Source: Delphinapterus leucas (taxonomy: Eukaryota > Chordata > Mammalia > Artiodactyla > Monodontidae). Taken from it: a stretch of 64,000 nucleotides of DNA. The stretch spans positions 202,995 through 266,994 of the forward strand of contig NW_022098092.1 of NCBI RefSeq assembly GCF_002288925.2, in the 5' to 3' direction. The number at the start of each line of letters is the position of its first letter. The first letter of the stretch is position 1. Under the pieces are notes generated by a model that was not told where the DNA came from, did not search any database, and was given only the letters and a program-made list of their open reading frames with translations. Of this stretch, positions 1 to 11,427 are shown piece after piece. A program made the translations under genes and the position numbers.

Positions 1-776
1 ACGTTCTCCCGGGGAAGTTGTCCCTGGATCCCGGGACCCTGGCAGTGGCGGGCTGCACAGGCTCCCCGGAAGGGAGGTGTGGATAGTGACGTGTGCTCGC
101 ACACAGGCTTCTTAGCGGCGGCAGCAGCAGCCTTAGCGTCTCATGCCCGTCTCTGGGGTCCGCGCTGTTAGCTCCGGCTCGCGCCCGTCTCTGGAGCTCC
201 TTTAAGCAGCGCTCTTAATCCCCTCTCCTCGCGCACCAGGAAACAAAGAGGGAAGAAAAAGTCTCTTGCCTCTTCGGCAGGTCCAGACTTTTCCCGTGGT
301 GCACTAACCCCCTGCAGGCTGTGTTCACGCCTCCAACCCCAGTCCTCTCCCTGCGCTCCGACCGAAGCCAGAGCCTCAGCTCCCAGCCCCGCCCGCCCCG
401 GTGGGTGAGCAGACAAGCCTCTCGGGCTGATGAATGCCGGTCGGCACCGATCCTCTGTGCGGGAACCTCTCCTCTTTGCTCTCTGCACCCGTGTTGCTGT
501 GCCCTCCTCCGCGGCTCCGAAGCTTTCCCCCTCCGCCATCCGCAGTCTGCGCCCGCGAAGGGGCTTCCTAGTGTGTGGAAACTTTTCCTCCTTCACAGCT
601 CCCTCCCGCTTGTGCAGGTCCCGTCCCTATTCTTTTGTCTCTGTTTATTCTTTTTTCTTTTGCCCTACCCAGGTACGTGAGGAGTTTCTTGCCTTTTGGG
701 AGGTCTCAGGTCTTCTGCCAGCATTCAGTAGGTGTTCTGTAGGAGTTGTTCCACGTGTAGATGTATTTCTGGTGTA
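1..776 (-). mobile_element. L1 5'UTR-like fragment, antisense
   Basis: The segment is G+C- and CpG-rich compared with the rest of the window, and I recognise it as the dispersed 5'UTR type of cetartiodactyl L1 read from the opposite strand. Landmarks are 'cagcccc gcccgccccgg' near 385, 'ttttgccctacccaggtacg' at 658 and 'gttgttccacgtgtagatg' near 750. It runs off the left edge and loses similarity near 776. The open frames on both strands (up to 150 codons) follow from base composition and show no protein domain. A real CpG-island promoter is the alternative, but the dispersed-repeat match is the simpler reading. The 'cag|gtacgtgag' at 672 looks like a splice donor and could be used if the fragment is transcribed. 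Confidence 0.6.
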
Positions 777-1984
777 TCGTGAGCCCCGGGAGTGGCCTGG
801 GGGCGCTGGGCAAGCAAGGGGAGCTGACTCTGGGGCTCAGGCTGGCCGAAGCAGCGCCGCGCACGGATCTAGGTCCTCCTGATGCCTCGACACAGACACA
901 GTGCTGCCATTCTCTTGGTCTTTCCTCATGGTCACAAGATGGCTGCTGCAGCTCCAAGCACATGTCTTCACACAAGAATAGCCAAGGTAGAAGGGAGGAG
1001 GGCAGGAAAAAGCTATCTTCTTGAGAGGCTTTCTTTTTTATTTGAGTTAGGGAACTTTCCTTATAGCCACCAGCCAGAACCAGGGCCAGTGATCACCATC
1101 ATCCTGTCAAGAGTGATCGGGTTGCCACAGGAGGCTTTGGCCAAGCTTGGTGAATCCTCTGAGTCTGGGCATGTTGTCAGTGGAACAAAATTGTAGCTTT
1201 GTGAGGAAGGGAGCCTAGGAATGGCTATTGGGGAGCAACCAACAGTGTCAGATGGGTGCCCTAGAATGTTACCCTAGAGGAGGACAGGGTGGGGGTGGAG
1301 GGAGGGGGAAGTCATCCATTGTCCTGCCACAGTTTTCATGACCATACCCCCTTCACTGCTCCACACTTTGGGAACACTCTCCAGCTGCAAAATTTCTGTT
1401 TCCCTTAGGGTCCTGCTCTCCAGCCCTGCATCTAGCCATAGTAGTCAAAGGCAAGGTTGATGCATTTGGGGTTCTCTCTGGCTCAGTCCCATGCTTTGTA
1501 GTTTGTGGTCTTTAACCCTTAAGTGCATGCTGTTCTGATCCCAAAGTGACTGACTGGAGTGGCCTCCTTACTGGCGATGGCACTCTAGGGTCCTGCTTTC
1601 CAACTCTTTCCACATCGTGGCATACACAAAAAACGACACCTGCACATCACCCTGCAGTAAGTGGAAGAGGCTGCTCGGGCTGGAGGGAACTGGCCCAGCC
1701 ACTCTGTGGACCAAGGAGATCAGTATACCTGAAAACATGTGTGGTGCCCTATACCCAGCAGGTATACCCTAGGCAGCTCTGCTCCCCCTCCTCACCCCAA
1801 TCCCAGCCATAGGCCCCCTTGGCTTTTTCAACAGCCATATCTCACTGTGGCCTCCAAATCCCCTTCCAGAGATCATGGAAGAATCATGGTCCCCAGAGCA
1901 GGGTGTCTCTTTTACCTTCATTGAGCATCATCTCATTAGATTCCACCTTTCTAGTTGCCTTTGGATCCTTATACTTTCAAATAG
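777..1984. other. no gene seen; non-coding
   Basis: No convincing exon. A stretch at about 885-1200 resembles a worn ancient repeat. A 'gca|gtaagt' donor-like site at about 1657 has no open, exon-like partner sequence upstream. A G-rich patch lies at 1286-1310. Confidence 0.5.
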
Positions 1985-2235
1985 CAATGTGACAGGACCC
2001 CAGCTCAGACTGGCTTAATTAAAAAGGGAATTTAACCGAAATGTCCAGGGAAATGTCTGCTCAGGCACAGCTAGAGGTGCCTTGATTTCGTGTTTCTTTG
2101 TGTTGGCTCCATATTTGTCAAGGATGCCCTCACTCTTTCCCATGAAGTGGCAGGGCAACTGTCAGCAGCTCCAGGTCCATATCCTCAGCATTAGAGTTTC
2201 TCTTTCCCAGTAGTCCCACTGATTCACTCCAGTGG
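1985..2235 (+). repeat. ancient dispersed repeat, family X copy
   Basis: This belongs to an old mammalian repeat family seen several times in the window (also 23600-23868 with 24405-24535, 51120-51330, 52760-52905 with 53460-53600, and 55405-55800). Shared words are 'ctcagactggctta', 'gtccaggg', 'ctcaggcacagctag' and 'gcagctccaggtcc'. I could not assign a library name with confidence. Confidence 0.45.
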
Positions 2236-2977
2236 TCAATATGGATTACTTGCACCAGTCACTGAGATGAGCCAGGCAGCATCTCTGATCTCTGTGGTGG
2301 GGGGAGGTTGTGTGCACCTGTGCACATCTGTGTGTACCCCACTGGAGCTGAAAGGACCAGGAGTGGAGGATGGTCCCCAAAGGACAATTTGGAGTGTTGT
2401 TATTAGAAGGGAAAGAAGACAGGGGGCTGGTAAAACCAAGTAGATGACCATCCAGGGAATAACAAGAGAGAGGCTTGGGCAATAAACTGGAGCCACATTC
2501 TGGAGAAATTCTTCCTCAATGGCTTGAAATCCAGCTAAAGGATTTCTGATCTAATGGGCTAGGCAGTAGGTTGGTAGGTGTTTGTTCTGCAGGTGTTTAT
2601 GTATATTGATAAATTTGGGTTTATCTGTAGGATCAAAATCTGTATTTCTCTCTGAATATAATGCGCTCACAAAATGTGAGCTTAACAAGTTATAGGATAA
2701 CTTAAAATCTTAAAACTTTCCCACAACAGCATCATGAATTGTGGAAGACAGAGGTTATTGTCCTTGTTTTACAAGGGAGAAATGTCACTAAGAGGGAGGC
2801 CATGACCTGTTCCAGGCACACAGGCCAGGCCTGAGCTCCCTCAGGTCAGCAGGAGGCCTTGGAAGGAGGAGTGATAAGGACAGGTGTGTTCTCTCCACCC
2901 TTTATATGAGTTTCATGTCCAGCCGAGGGCAGTCAGGGCCACCTGCTCCTGGGGCCCACCTTCCTCGGCCCACTTTC
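2236..2977. other. no gene; MIR-like tail at about 2741-2840
   Basis: Mostly featureless. About 2741-2840 reads like the reverse of a MIR core ('gttattgtccttgttttac', then 'aggcacacaggcca'), weakly conserved. Confidence 0.4.
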
Positions 2978-3155
2978 TTTTCTTTTTTTTTTTTAAGTCT
3001 TTATTGAATTTGCTACAATATTGCTTCTACTTTATGTTTTGGTTTTTTGGCTGTGGGGCATGTAGTATCTTAGCTCCCCCACCAGGGATAGAACCCATAC
3101 CCCCTGCATTGGAAGGCAAAGTCTTAACCACTGGACTGCCAGGGAAGTCCCCCTT
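2978..3155 (-). mobile_element. CHR-type tRNA-Glu SINE
   Basis: In minus orientation the element starts with the 'gggacttccctggcagtcca' head, carries the tRNA-derived box-B-like 'ggttctatccctggtggggg', and ends in an A-rich tail seen here as a T-run at 2982-2994. An imperfect target-site duplication flanks it: 'cggcccactttc' (2966-2977) and 'cagcccattttc' (3156-3167). Non-coding; transcribed by RNA polymerase III when active. Confidence 0.85.
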
Positions 3156-3391
3156 CAGCCCATTTTCACCTGCTTACCAGGGAGTGTTCTCCCCATAGGA
3201 GTGTACTCATGCGAAAGGAGGCTCCTCTCCGGACTGGTTGAGGAATCTGTTGGGGTGCCCTGAGTCCCAGTGACCTGGAGCAGTGAGGCCAGGAGGTTGC
3301 CCAGCTTTGCCTGGTGCTGTGTGTCAGGGTGGCCTTGAGGGACCTGTGTTTGAAGAGGAAGCTCTCTGGACAAGGAATCACTGTCTTTAGT

Positions 3392-3695
3392 CTGTTCAAG
3401 CTGGTGTTACAAAATACCACAGACTGGGTGGCTTAAACAACAGATATTTATTTCTCACCGTTGTGGAGGCTAGGAAGTCCAAGATCAAGGCGCCAGCAGA
3501 TTTGGTGTCTGGTGTAGACCCGCTTCCTGGTTCATAGGCGGTCTTCTCCCTGTGTCCTCTCATGGCAGACAGAAGGGTTGAGGGAGCTCTCTGGGGTCTC
3601 TTTTATAAGAACACTAATCCCATTTATGAGGGCTCTACTCTCATGTCCTAATCACCTCTGAAAGCCCCCATCACCTAATCCCATTACAGGGGGGC
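3392..3695 (-). mobile_element. MLT1/MaLR-type LTR relic
   Basis: The reverse strand has the typical solo-LTR pattern of this non-coding ERVL-related family. On the plus strand it reads 'caaaataccacagactgggt', 'ggcttaaacaacagatattt', 'ctaggaagtccaagatcaag' and then 'cacctaatcccatta'. No internal viral sequence is attached. Confidence 0.75.
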
Positions 3696-4199
3696 GGGGG
3701 GCTCAATGATTGTCTGTTGCAGCCACCACCTGCTGGCTGTGTGGCCCAGGCTGGTCCAGAGCCTCAGTTCTCTATGCATGAGGCAGGGCTGAGAGCACTG
3801 CTCAGCCTGTGGGGAGGGGCCAGGGTGATTCAGGAAGAGAAGGGAGGGCTGGACAGAGTAGCTTGTACAGCCCAGGGTGAGCTCTGAGCACTAGATCCTG
3901 CTGTTCTTCAGTGTCAGGGTCCCAAAGGCCTTTGGTGTAATCCTACACCTTCAGGGAGACCTCTCCTTCACCACAGATTTCTACACATTTCCCCCTTTTC
4001 CCTTAATTATTCTGATCCCTGCTCCCCACTAGGCATTGTTAGGTGTTGGTGGGAGAGAGAGTTCTTTCAAACCCTTTTCTCTTTGCTCAGCAGCTCCCCA
4101 GCTCCCACTGCTCCTGGGCTGTGGCCACCTCCTTTAGGATGTTAGACCCAATGTTGGGAAATAGCACACCTGCTTGGCAACCCTTCCCCTTCCTCCCTT
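3696..4199. other. no gene seen
   Basis: G+C-moderate sequence with a short poly-G patch at 3689-3700 and weak MIR-like words at 3740-3800. No open frame with splice sites. Confidence 0.5.
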
Positions 4200-4530
4200 T
4201 TTAAAATTTAAATAACCAAGATGTATGTCGATTTAACATGATTAATGTTATTGATAATCCCATCACTCTAAAACAAGGACATTTAACGTTTTGTACGATC
4301 CCTTCCAATTCTTATATGGATGGACAGATTTATGTGTACCTAAGTGCACACACCATTTACACCTTGCTTCTGTATATTCCAACCTTTTATCAAACACATT
4401 TTTCCAGGTGCTGCACAGTCTTTATGGTCATGTTTCATGACCACATAGGGTTCCATCAGTGGAATCTGCATCCCTCTGTCAACACGGCATCTAGGCCTGT
4501 CCACATCTTCGTTGGCACAGACAGCTGATG
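4200..4530 (-). repeat. degenerate LINE 3'-end-like relic
   Basis: The plus strand shows the worn pattern of a LINE 3' region read backwards: 'acaaggacatttaacg', 'ttttccaggtgctgcacagt' and 'gggttccatcagtgg'. The 96-codon plus-strand open frame here is a by-product. Confidence 0.35.
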
Positions 4531-4791
4531 GTTTTATGGGGAAAGTTTCTTACTTCTGTTATTTTTTATGATGTAGAGTACCTGCCTAAAGAGGATCATT
4601 TTTAGGGCTTTGTTTTTTGTCTTGATTTTGGACCATCCAAGTTTGTCCATGACATACATGTTCATCCTCCTGTGGAATCCCAAAACTGTTGCACCACTGT
4701 GAAATCATGCTTCAAGTTTTATGATGGGAAAAGTGGATTCAATCTGTCTTTTGGTTGAACTTTCATTTCAGTTGGGTCTGTTGCTGTTTTT

Positions 4792-4818
4792 GAAAGCAAA
4801 AGCAAAAGCAAAAGCAAA
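4792..4818 (+). repeat. (AAAAGC)n microsatellite
   Basis: About four tandem copies of a 6-base unit, 'agcaaa' in phase. Confidence 0.9.
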
Positions 4819-5186
4819 TGATAAAGAAGTCTTAAAATAAGATTTGGAAGAACTCTGAAGATTTCATCTCAGAATTAGGCTCATTTGTTGGTTTGGTGCA
4901 GAACCCTCCTTGAGTAGTGTTTTGCAGTACCGGGCACTGCACTTGGTCTGCGCTGCGACTTCTAATTCTGTGAGCAAATGTAACTCTGTTCGGTAAATTT
5001 CTCTGTAGGCCACACACGACCTCCAGCTCCTCCCCAATCGATTTTCTCCACGTGTAGGATCAGGATTAATCTTTAATTGTTGACACAGACACTTAGAAAA
5101 CATCCCTTCATCATGTCTGGAAACATATTTCAGTACTAAGCACCAACCACTGGGAGAAAAAATAAGTTTGCAGATACAGTTTTTAA

Positions 5187-5348
5187 AAAAATATATTATG
5201 TCTTCCCTACCAGATTTTATTTTATGTATTATTATTATTTTTTGCACTGCATGGCATGTGGGATCTTAATTCCCCGACCAGGAATTGAATCCGGGTGCTT
5301 GGCAGTGAAAGTGTGGAGTCCTAACCACTGGACCACCAGGGAATTCCC
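5187..5348 (-). mobile_element. CHR-type tRNA-Glu SINE with target duplication
   Basis: In minus orientation it opens with 'agggaattccctggtggtcc' and contains 'ggattcaattcctggtcggg'. The flanks duplicate 'tgcagatacagttttaaa' at 5169-5187 and 5349-5366 (one T longer on the left), so the boundaries are secure. Confidence 0.9.
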
Positions 5349-5714
5349 TGCAGATACAGTTTTAAAGAAAGGCATGTCACTGTACTCCTGGAGAGTACAG
5401 GGGAAACAGTTGAGGGCCTCCCAAGTGCCCGCCCTGGACAGAAGGGTCACGTATTCTTCCTTGTGGTGTTTCTTAACAGCCCCATCCCAACCCCTGAGAG
5501 ACAGGCTTCACCCTCCCAGAAGTGACAGTGACCAGCCCCAGGTGGTAGCATGCGCCCGAGCCTGGGTGACCTGACTCCTAGCTCTGAGCCCTTTCTGCAG
5601 CCTCACAGCAGCCCCCCATGGAAACAATACTTGAGCTTGGAGCAGTGGCAGCTTTTTCTGCCAGTGTGGACATCCTCCACAGGTGTCCAATGTGGAGGGT
5701 GGTGGGGAAGACTT

Positions 5715-5905
5715 TAGCTTTAAGCAGAACTGGGTTCATATCCCAGCTCTGTCATTTCTCAGCTGTGTAGCTTCAGGTAAATTGCTGTTTTTCCAAACCT
5801 CAGTTTGCTCATCTGTTAAATGGGGATTATAGTACTTGCCTTATAAAGTTTCTGTGGGGATTAAACAAGTTGATATGTCCGAAGAGCTCAGTGCATTGTA
5901 CACAT
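5715..5905 (+). repeat. MIR SINE
   Basis: Classic MIR order: 'gaactgggttcatatcccag', 'ctgtgtagcttcaggtaaat', 'cctcagtttgctcatctgtt', then 'aaatggggattatagtactt'. Confidence 0.85.
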
Positions 5906-6763
5906 CCTGAAAATCGTTCTTCTTGTTGGAATTCTTCTTTGACTGAATCCAGAAGGAATGTCTCTGTTTGCTAATTGGATAGGAAGTCCTGTGGTTACAA
6001 GGATGATCTTAAGATCTTTTTACCACTGGGGTTCTGCCATCCTGTTAAGGCCATACAGAAGTGAAAAAGGTATTAACACATGTCCAGTCTCTGAGTCAAT
6101 GATAGAGAAATGTGACTTGGTTGTTGAAGAAAGGCAAAGACTGCATTAGCTTCATAGCCACGTTTTTTCAGTCTCTCATTTGAGCAGAATGAGATTTTCC
6201 ACTTAAATAAAAAATTTCAGTTTTGACCAAAATAAAAATCTAATTATTCACGAAAATTATTATATGGATTTTTCAAACAGCCAATAAATTTGCTTTAATT
6301 AATGTTAGTCTGTTTTTGTGGTTATGCAATATAGCACAAATACTCCCAAATGCTCATGATTAAACTAATGAATTGGAGGCCTCACACACATCTGCTTCTA
6401 TTCATATTGGTAAATGAGAAAACCTTTATTTTTCTGATGTAGCCACAAAACCTTGGGTGGGGAAAGTGCCTTCCAATGGGTAATATGAACTTTTAAAACA
6501 GAATTTGCTTCCAACTTTATGTTGTGAAACAAATCATAAAGTAGTTAGAAAGAATTCTGGTGTTTTCAGAAGACAATTTAAATAAAATCTACTTAACTTG
6601 GGCCTCCAAGGAGGATCATCACACAAAAACCAAGGTCTGTCCATTTATTTAACTGTGCCTTTTTGTGTGATGTATGGGCTGTTATCATCTACAGCATCTT
6701 GTTTTCAGATCCATCTTGTGGTTCAGACAAACGAAGGACAAGTTCACATGGCAATGGGATTAG
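5906..6763. other. no gene seen; A+T-rich non-coding
   Basis: No recognised repeat and no credible exon. Short open frames at 5958-6149 and 6598-6867 lack splice signals and any family resemblance. Confidence 0.5.
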
Positions 6764-7006
6764 AGTATGTGTGTGTGAGGGTGAGCCAGTGCGAGGGCTG
6801 GGAGAGCGCGAGAGTGTGCATGCATGTGGGTGTGTATGTGTGTGAGAGCAAGTGTGCACACATGTGAGCATGCTGCTTGTATGTGAGTGTGTATATATAT
6901 GTGAGTGCACGTATGTGTCTAAGTGTGTATATGAATATAAGTGTGTGCATGTGTGGGGGTGTGTATGGGTGTGTGCATGCACATATGCACACTTATGTGC
7001 ACACAG
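6764..7006 (+). repeat. GT-rich imperfect microsatellite
   Basis: About 240 bases of interrupted (GT)n, with units such as 'gtgtgtgtgag' and 'catgtgtgggggtgtg', and alternating purine-pyrimidine stretches. Long open frames on both strands (up to 186 codons on minus) are produced by the repeat and encode low-complexity His/Thr or Cys/Val runs. Confidence 0.9.
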
Positions 7007-7117
7007 GAGCTGGGAAGGAAGCGGGAAGGGTGAGACCAGCTTGACCTCTTGCCTCCCCACAGAAGTTGTCCCACCTTGAAGACCCCCTGACTGGGCCTGG
7101 CACAGCTCATGCTGTTG

Positions 7118-7290
7118 CTCCAGATCTGGGAGACCTGGGTTTGAGCCTGGAGCTGCCTCTAAACTGGCCACTGTGTCCTGGGACAAATCAGTTGGCTTTC
7201 CAAGCCTCAACTTCCTCCTCTGGAAAAAGGGTGATGGTGTCTGCTTCACTGCTTTTCTGTGAGGATGGAGTAAGGCCCCTTCCCAGGACT
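7118..7290 (+). repeat. MIR SINE
   Basis: 'gacctgggtttgagcctgga', 'ctctaaactggccactgtgt', 'cctcaacttcctcctctgga' match the MIR order. The plus-strand frame 7066-7524 that covers it is a chance open frame. Confidence 0.75.
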
Positions 7291-7837
7291 GCCCCGGACA
7301 GTGAGGGGCCAGGAGTTCTCTCCTTAACCACTCCCCACTTGGCTAATCCTAGCTTCGGGGCTGTCGGGACTGCTAACATCAGTGCCAGGTCCTTCCTGGG
7401 GACAGTTCCTCCGCCTGCTTCCGGCTCCTATGATGAAGCTCACACCTTAGGCGTGGCCTTGAATGAGTTGAGCTGGAAGAAGCACCATAGTATAACTCAG
7501 CCCAGCCGGTCCTGGTTCTGCTGATGATCTCTTCCTGGGCTTTTGTTCGGTTAGCGCTGCCTCTCTGAGTCCATGCCATAGGCAGGTCTGGCCACTGTGC
7601 ATTCTTCTCACTCATCTTCCTAAATATTCTCAGCGGTGTGTCCCTCTCCTCACCCCATCAACCCTCAGTGCCTCTCATCACCTGTGGGCCGGTAAGGTGA
7701 AAACTTCTCAGTCTGCCTGGCATCAAGGCCCCAGGTCCATTCAGCCTTCTCTCACTTCAGTTCACTTGGGGATGGTGGGGAATCTGAAGGAGGCATGGGG
7801 TTGGGATCGGGGTGTCTGAGGGACCCCATCTGTGTCA
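7291..7837. other. no gene seen
   Basis: No recognised repeat, no exon-like segment. Confidence 0.45.
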
Positions 7838-8225
7838 GTGTGCTGGTGCTGCCCTAACAAAGTACCACAGTCAGGGTGGCTTAAACAACAGATGTTTCTT
7901 TTCTCATAATTCTAAAGGCTAGAAGTCCAAAATCTAGGTGTCAGCAGGTTGGTTCCTCCTGAGGCCTCTCTCCTCGGCTTGCAGATGGCCATCTTCTCCT
8001 GGTGTCCTCACATGGTCTTCCTTCTGTGTGTATCTGCGTCTGAATCTCCTCTTTTTAATAGGACACCAGTCATATTGGATTAGGGCCCACTCTAATGACC
8101 TCACTTTAACTTAATTACCTCTTTAAAAACCCTGTCCCAAATACAGCCACATTCTGAAGGATCAGGGGTTAGGACTACAACACATGAATTTTGGTGGGAG
8201 ACACGATTCAGCCCATACCACCATC
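7838..8225 (-). mobile_element. MLT1/MaLR-type LTR relic
   Basis: Plus strand reads 'acaaagtaccacagtcaggg', 'ggcttaaacaacagatgttt', 'ggctagaagtccaaaatcta', 'ccatcttctcctggtgtcct' and ends 'attcagcccatacca': a full-length antisense solo LTR. Confidence 0.8.
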
Positions 8226-8431
8226 TAATCAGACTTGACACATCAGGGAAACTGCAGACGTTCACTGTGGGCAGGATGAAGAGGGCAGGGGCCAGCAGGA
8301 ACAGTTGGAGCCCAGTGTGGGGATTGAAGCAGGCCTGACATGGCAGCTGGGCTATGCCATGGAGGAGGCTTGGAGGCCACACATGGGAGCAGCCTGAGGG
8401 CTCTCCTCAACATGTCAGAAGCCACGATGGA

Positions 8432-8548
8432 GGGAATTCCCTGGCAGTCCAGTGGTTAGGACTCTACACTCTCACTGCTGAGGGCTCGGGTTCAATCCCT
8501 GGTTGGGGAACTAAGATCCCACAAGCCACTCTGTATGGCTAAAAAAAA
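8432..8548 (+). mobile_element. short CHR-type SINE with 15-bp target duplication
   Basis: Head 'gggaattccctggcagtcca', box-B-like 'gggttcaatccctggttggg', A-tail at 8541-8549. Flanks 'agaagccacgatgga' (8417-8431) and 'agaagccatgatgga' (8549-8563) differ at one base. Confidence 0.92.
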
Positions 8549-9074
8549 AGAAGCCATGATGGAAACTGTTCATTCCCCTCCCATGGCTGTTGATGGGATT
8601 TCTTTCTGTCAGGCCAGTGTGATGAACCTTAGAAAGCGGGTTCTGATGGGAAGTCATGTGTGCGTCCTTGAAAAATAATGAATGGGAACATGAATTAACG
8701 ATTACTGAAGACTTGCATTTTGTTTGCAGACCAAACCTTTCAAAACACACTTCTGTATTTTGGGACTGAACAGGGACCTTTAAGGAAATGTTTGCCGATG
8801 TGGTTTAGAAGAGAGTCACTCAGCATGCCAATGGGAGTCACTGATTAAACCCACATTCCTAAGAGAAAAGTTTCTGAGCTCCTGCCAGATGCCTGGTTTG
8901 GGCTAGCTGTTCTCACTGGTTGTCTTCAGCTGGCTCTGCTGTGACGTTTACCTGACACCGAGGTGGAAGCTGAGGCTCAGGGTGGTGAACTGATGCTTCC
9001 CGAGCCCAGGATGCCTGCCCCACCAGCCGGCCAAGCCTGTGGGAGCCAGGACCTGGGTGCCCTTGTCCTTTGGC
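8549..9074. other. no gene seen
   Basis: No recognised repeat beyond the SINE flank; no exon-like segment. Confidence 0.45.
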
Positions 9075-9870
9075 TTTTGTTAGGTTATACGTGAAGTGCA
9101 CTGAACTCCACATATTTGAAATGTGTAATTTGCTACATTTTGACATATGTGTACACCTGTGAAATCCCCACAGATGAACATGTCCATGACCCTCAAAACT
9201 TTCCTCTTTCCCCCTTGAATTCTCTCCCTTCCATTCTTTCCCACCTGCCATGCAAGTATTGCTGATTTCTACACAATTAATTAGCTTTCCTTTTTTTAAG
9301 ATTTTTGTAGGAATGGAATCACACAGTATGTATTCTTTGTTGGGGGAGGGGAGCCTGGTTTCCTTCACTCAGTATAATTATTGAGAGTTTCTTTGATTCT
9401 TTTGCATACATTGTTAGTTCATTCTTTTTCAGTACCGACTATTATTATATGGCTATACCACAATTTGTTTATCCATTCACCTGTTAATGGATAGTTGGGT
9501 TATTTCCAGTTTGAGGCTGTTACAAATAAACATCCATGAACGTTCATGTACAAGTCTTTGTGTGGAATATACTTTCATTTCTCTTGGGTATAATACTTTG
9601 GAATGGAATGGTTGACCATCTGATAGATGTGTGATTAACTTTTTTTTTTTTTTTTTTTTTGCGTTACACGGGCCTCTCACCGTTGTGGCCTCTCCTGCTG
9701 CGGAGCACAGGCTCCAGACGTGCAGGCCCAGCGGCCACAGCTCACAGGCCCAGCCGCTCCGCGGCACGCGGGATGGTGATTAACTTTTTAAGAAACTGCC
9801 AAACCATTGTTCAAAAACGTTGTATCATTTTACATTCCCATCAGCAGTATATGCGAGTTTCATTTGTTCA
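9075..9870 (-). mobile_element. old L1M 3'UTR and ORF2 C-terminal relic, split by a SINE
   Basis: Read from the minus strand this is the end of L1 ORF2 and the 3'UTR. Plus-strand landmarks are 'ttatatggctataccacaat', 'ccattcacctgttaatggat' and 'cttttacattcccatcagca'-like words. Many stops break it. A SINE at 9645-9775 interrupts it. At about 9871 it jumps straight to 5' L1 sequence, so most of ORF2 is missing. Confidence 0.75.
9645..9775 (-). mobile_element. cetacean-type SINE, 5'-truncated
   Basis: The T-run at its left edge is the reversed A-tail. 'cgggcctctcaccgttgtgg' and 'cggagcacaggctccagacg' identify the long whale-type SINE. The right end stops at 'gcggcacgcggg', so the tRNA-derived head is missing. 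Target duplication 'gtgattaacttttt' at 9631-9644 and 9776-9789. Confidence 0.9.
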
Positions 9871-11185
9871 TATAATGTCTTTTTTCTTTGGCCGCTTTTA
9901 AGATTTTCTCTTTATCCCTGGTTTTAAGCAATTCAATTATGATATGGCTTGGTGTAGTTTTCTTCATGTTTATTTTGCTTAAGTTTCATTAAGAGTCTTT
10001 AATCTGTGAGTTTATAGTTTTCATCAAAATTTGAAAAACTTCTTGGCCATTTCTTCTTCAAATATTTTTTTCTGTTCTGCTCTTTTTCTCCTCTCCCTTG
10101 GGACTGCAATTACACACGTATTAGGCCACTTGAATCCCAAAGTTCACTGACATGCTTTCTTTTTAAAATAATAATTTCCCTCTGTGTTCATTTTGGATAG
10201 TTTCTGTTGCTGTTTACTAATCTTTTCCTCTGCAATGTTTAATCTTCCATTAATCCTTTCTACCCTATTTTCCATCTCAGACATGATAGCTTTCATCTCT
10301 AGAATTTCAGTTCAGGTTATTTAATATCTTTGCTCTCTCTACTTAACCTTTTGAACATACACTATGCAGTTATATTTCTTGTTTTAAGGTCCTTGTGTGC
10401 TAATTCTAACACCTGTGGCAGTCGTGGGTCATTTTCAATTAATTGATTTTTCTGCTCATTATGGGGTCTATTGTCCTGCTGGTAATTTCTGATTATATGC
10501 CAGACATTTATGAATTTTACCTCTTTGGGTGCTGGATATTTTTATATTTCTATCAATATTCATGAGCTTTGTTATGTCATAGATGTTACTTGTAATAGTT
10601 TGATCCTTTTGGATCTTGTTTTTAAGATCCATTAGCTGGAATCAGAGCTATATTTAGTGTAGGGTTGATTATTCCCTACCACTGAGGCAGGACCCTTCTT
10701 GGTACCCTACTCAGTGTCTGAACAGATGCTCTTCCCAGCCCTGTGAGAGCTGGGCACTGTTCCCTCTAATCCTTTCCCTGGCTTCAGGTTGTTTCTTCAC
10801 ACACGTGCTGATCAACCCTCTGTGGAATACCCCGTGAGGACCCTTGAAGGTCTCCATGGTTCTCTGTGTGCAGCTCTCACCTACCAGGTCCTCTGCTCTG
10901 CAAACTCTAAGTACCTTGGCATCCCTGCACTCACAGTTGCCAGGTTCCACCTGTACTTCCTCTCCCTGTGCCACATCCTGGAAACTCTCCCCAGGCAGGA
11001 AGCCAGAGTAGTCGTTTTCTGTGTCTCTGAGGATCAGTCTCTTTCCTTGCTTGATCCCTATATCTTCAAAACCATTGCTTCATATATCTTATTTGTGGGA
11101 TTTCTATTTTTGTTTCGGTTTTTGATATTGTTTTGGGCAGGAGAGTAAATCTAGTCATTACTACTCCCTCTTGCCAGGAGGTAGA
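9871..11185 (-). mobile_element. old L1M ORF1 and 5'UTR relic
   Basis: Minus-strand L1M 5' half. Plus-strand landmarks: 'ttggtgtagttttcttcatg', 'ttcttcaaatatttttttct', 'ttccctaccactgaggcagg', 'gagctgggcactgttccctc'. It ends near 'ccctcttgccagg' at about 11172. The 119-codon plus frame at 10789-11148 is antisense to the 5'UTR. No intact ORF1. Confidence 0.7.
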
Positions 11186-11380
11186 AAACCATAATGTGAC
11201 CTTTTAAATTTAGGGTAATAATTTTAGATTTATAGAAACATATTGTACCTATGTACCTATGTAAATCTAGTCGTTGCTACTCCATCTTGCCTGAAAGTTG
11301 AAATCCATGATGTAGCCTTTTAAATTTTTTCGAATAATTTTAGTTGTATAGAAACATATTATGTACATATGTACATAACC
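11146..11380. repeat. 116-bp diverged tandem duplication
   Basis: Copy 1 starts 'taaatctagtcattactact' at 11146 and copy 2 starts 'taaatctagtcgttgctact' at 11262. Both continue through 'ccttttaaattt', 'aataattttag' and 'tatagaaacatatt'. The duplicated unit spans the L1M 5' terminus and its flank. Confidence 0.85.
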
Positions 11381-11427
11381 ATAGTACATTTGTCAAAAGT
11401 AAAAAATTAACTGTGATACAATACTCT

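Noticed and set aside
168..882. Long frames on both strands at the left edge, CpG-rich, with a donor-like site at 672; looked like a CpG-island first exon
   Set aside because: The sequence matches a dispersed L1 5'UTR type, so a host promoter is not needed to explain it.
6689..7249. 186-codon minus frame rich in His and Thr
   Set aside because: Produced by the GT-rich microsatellite; low complexity.
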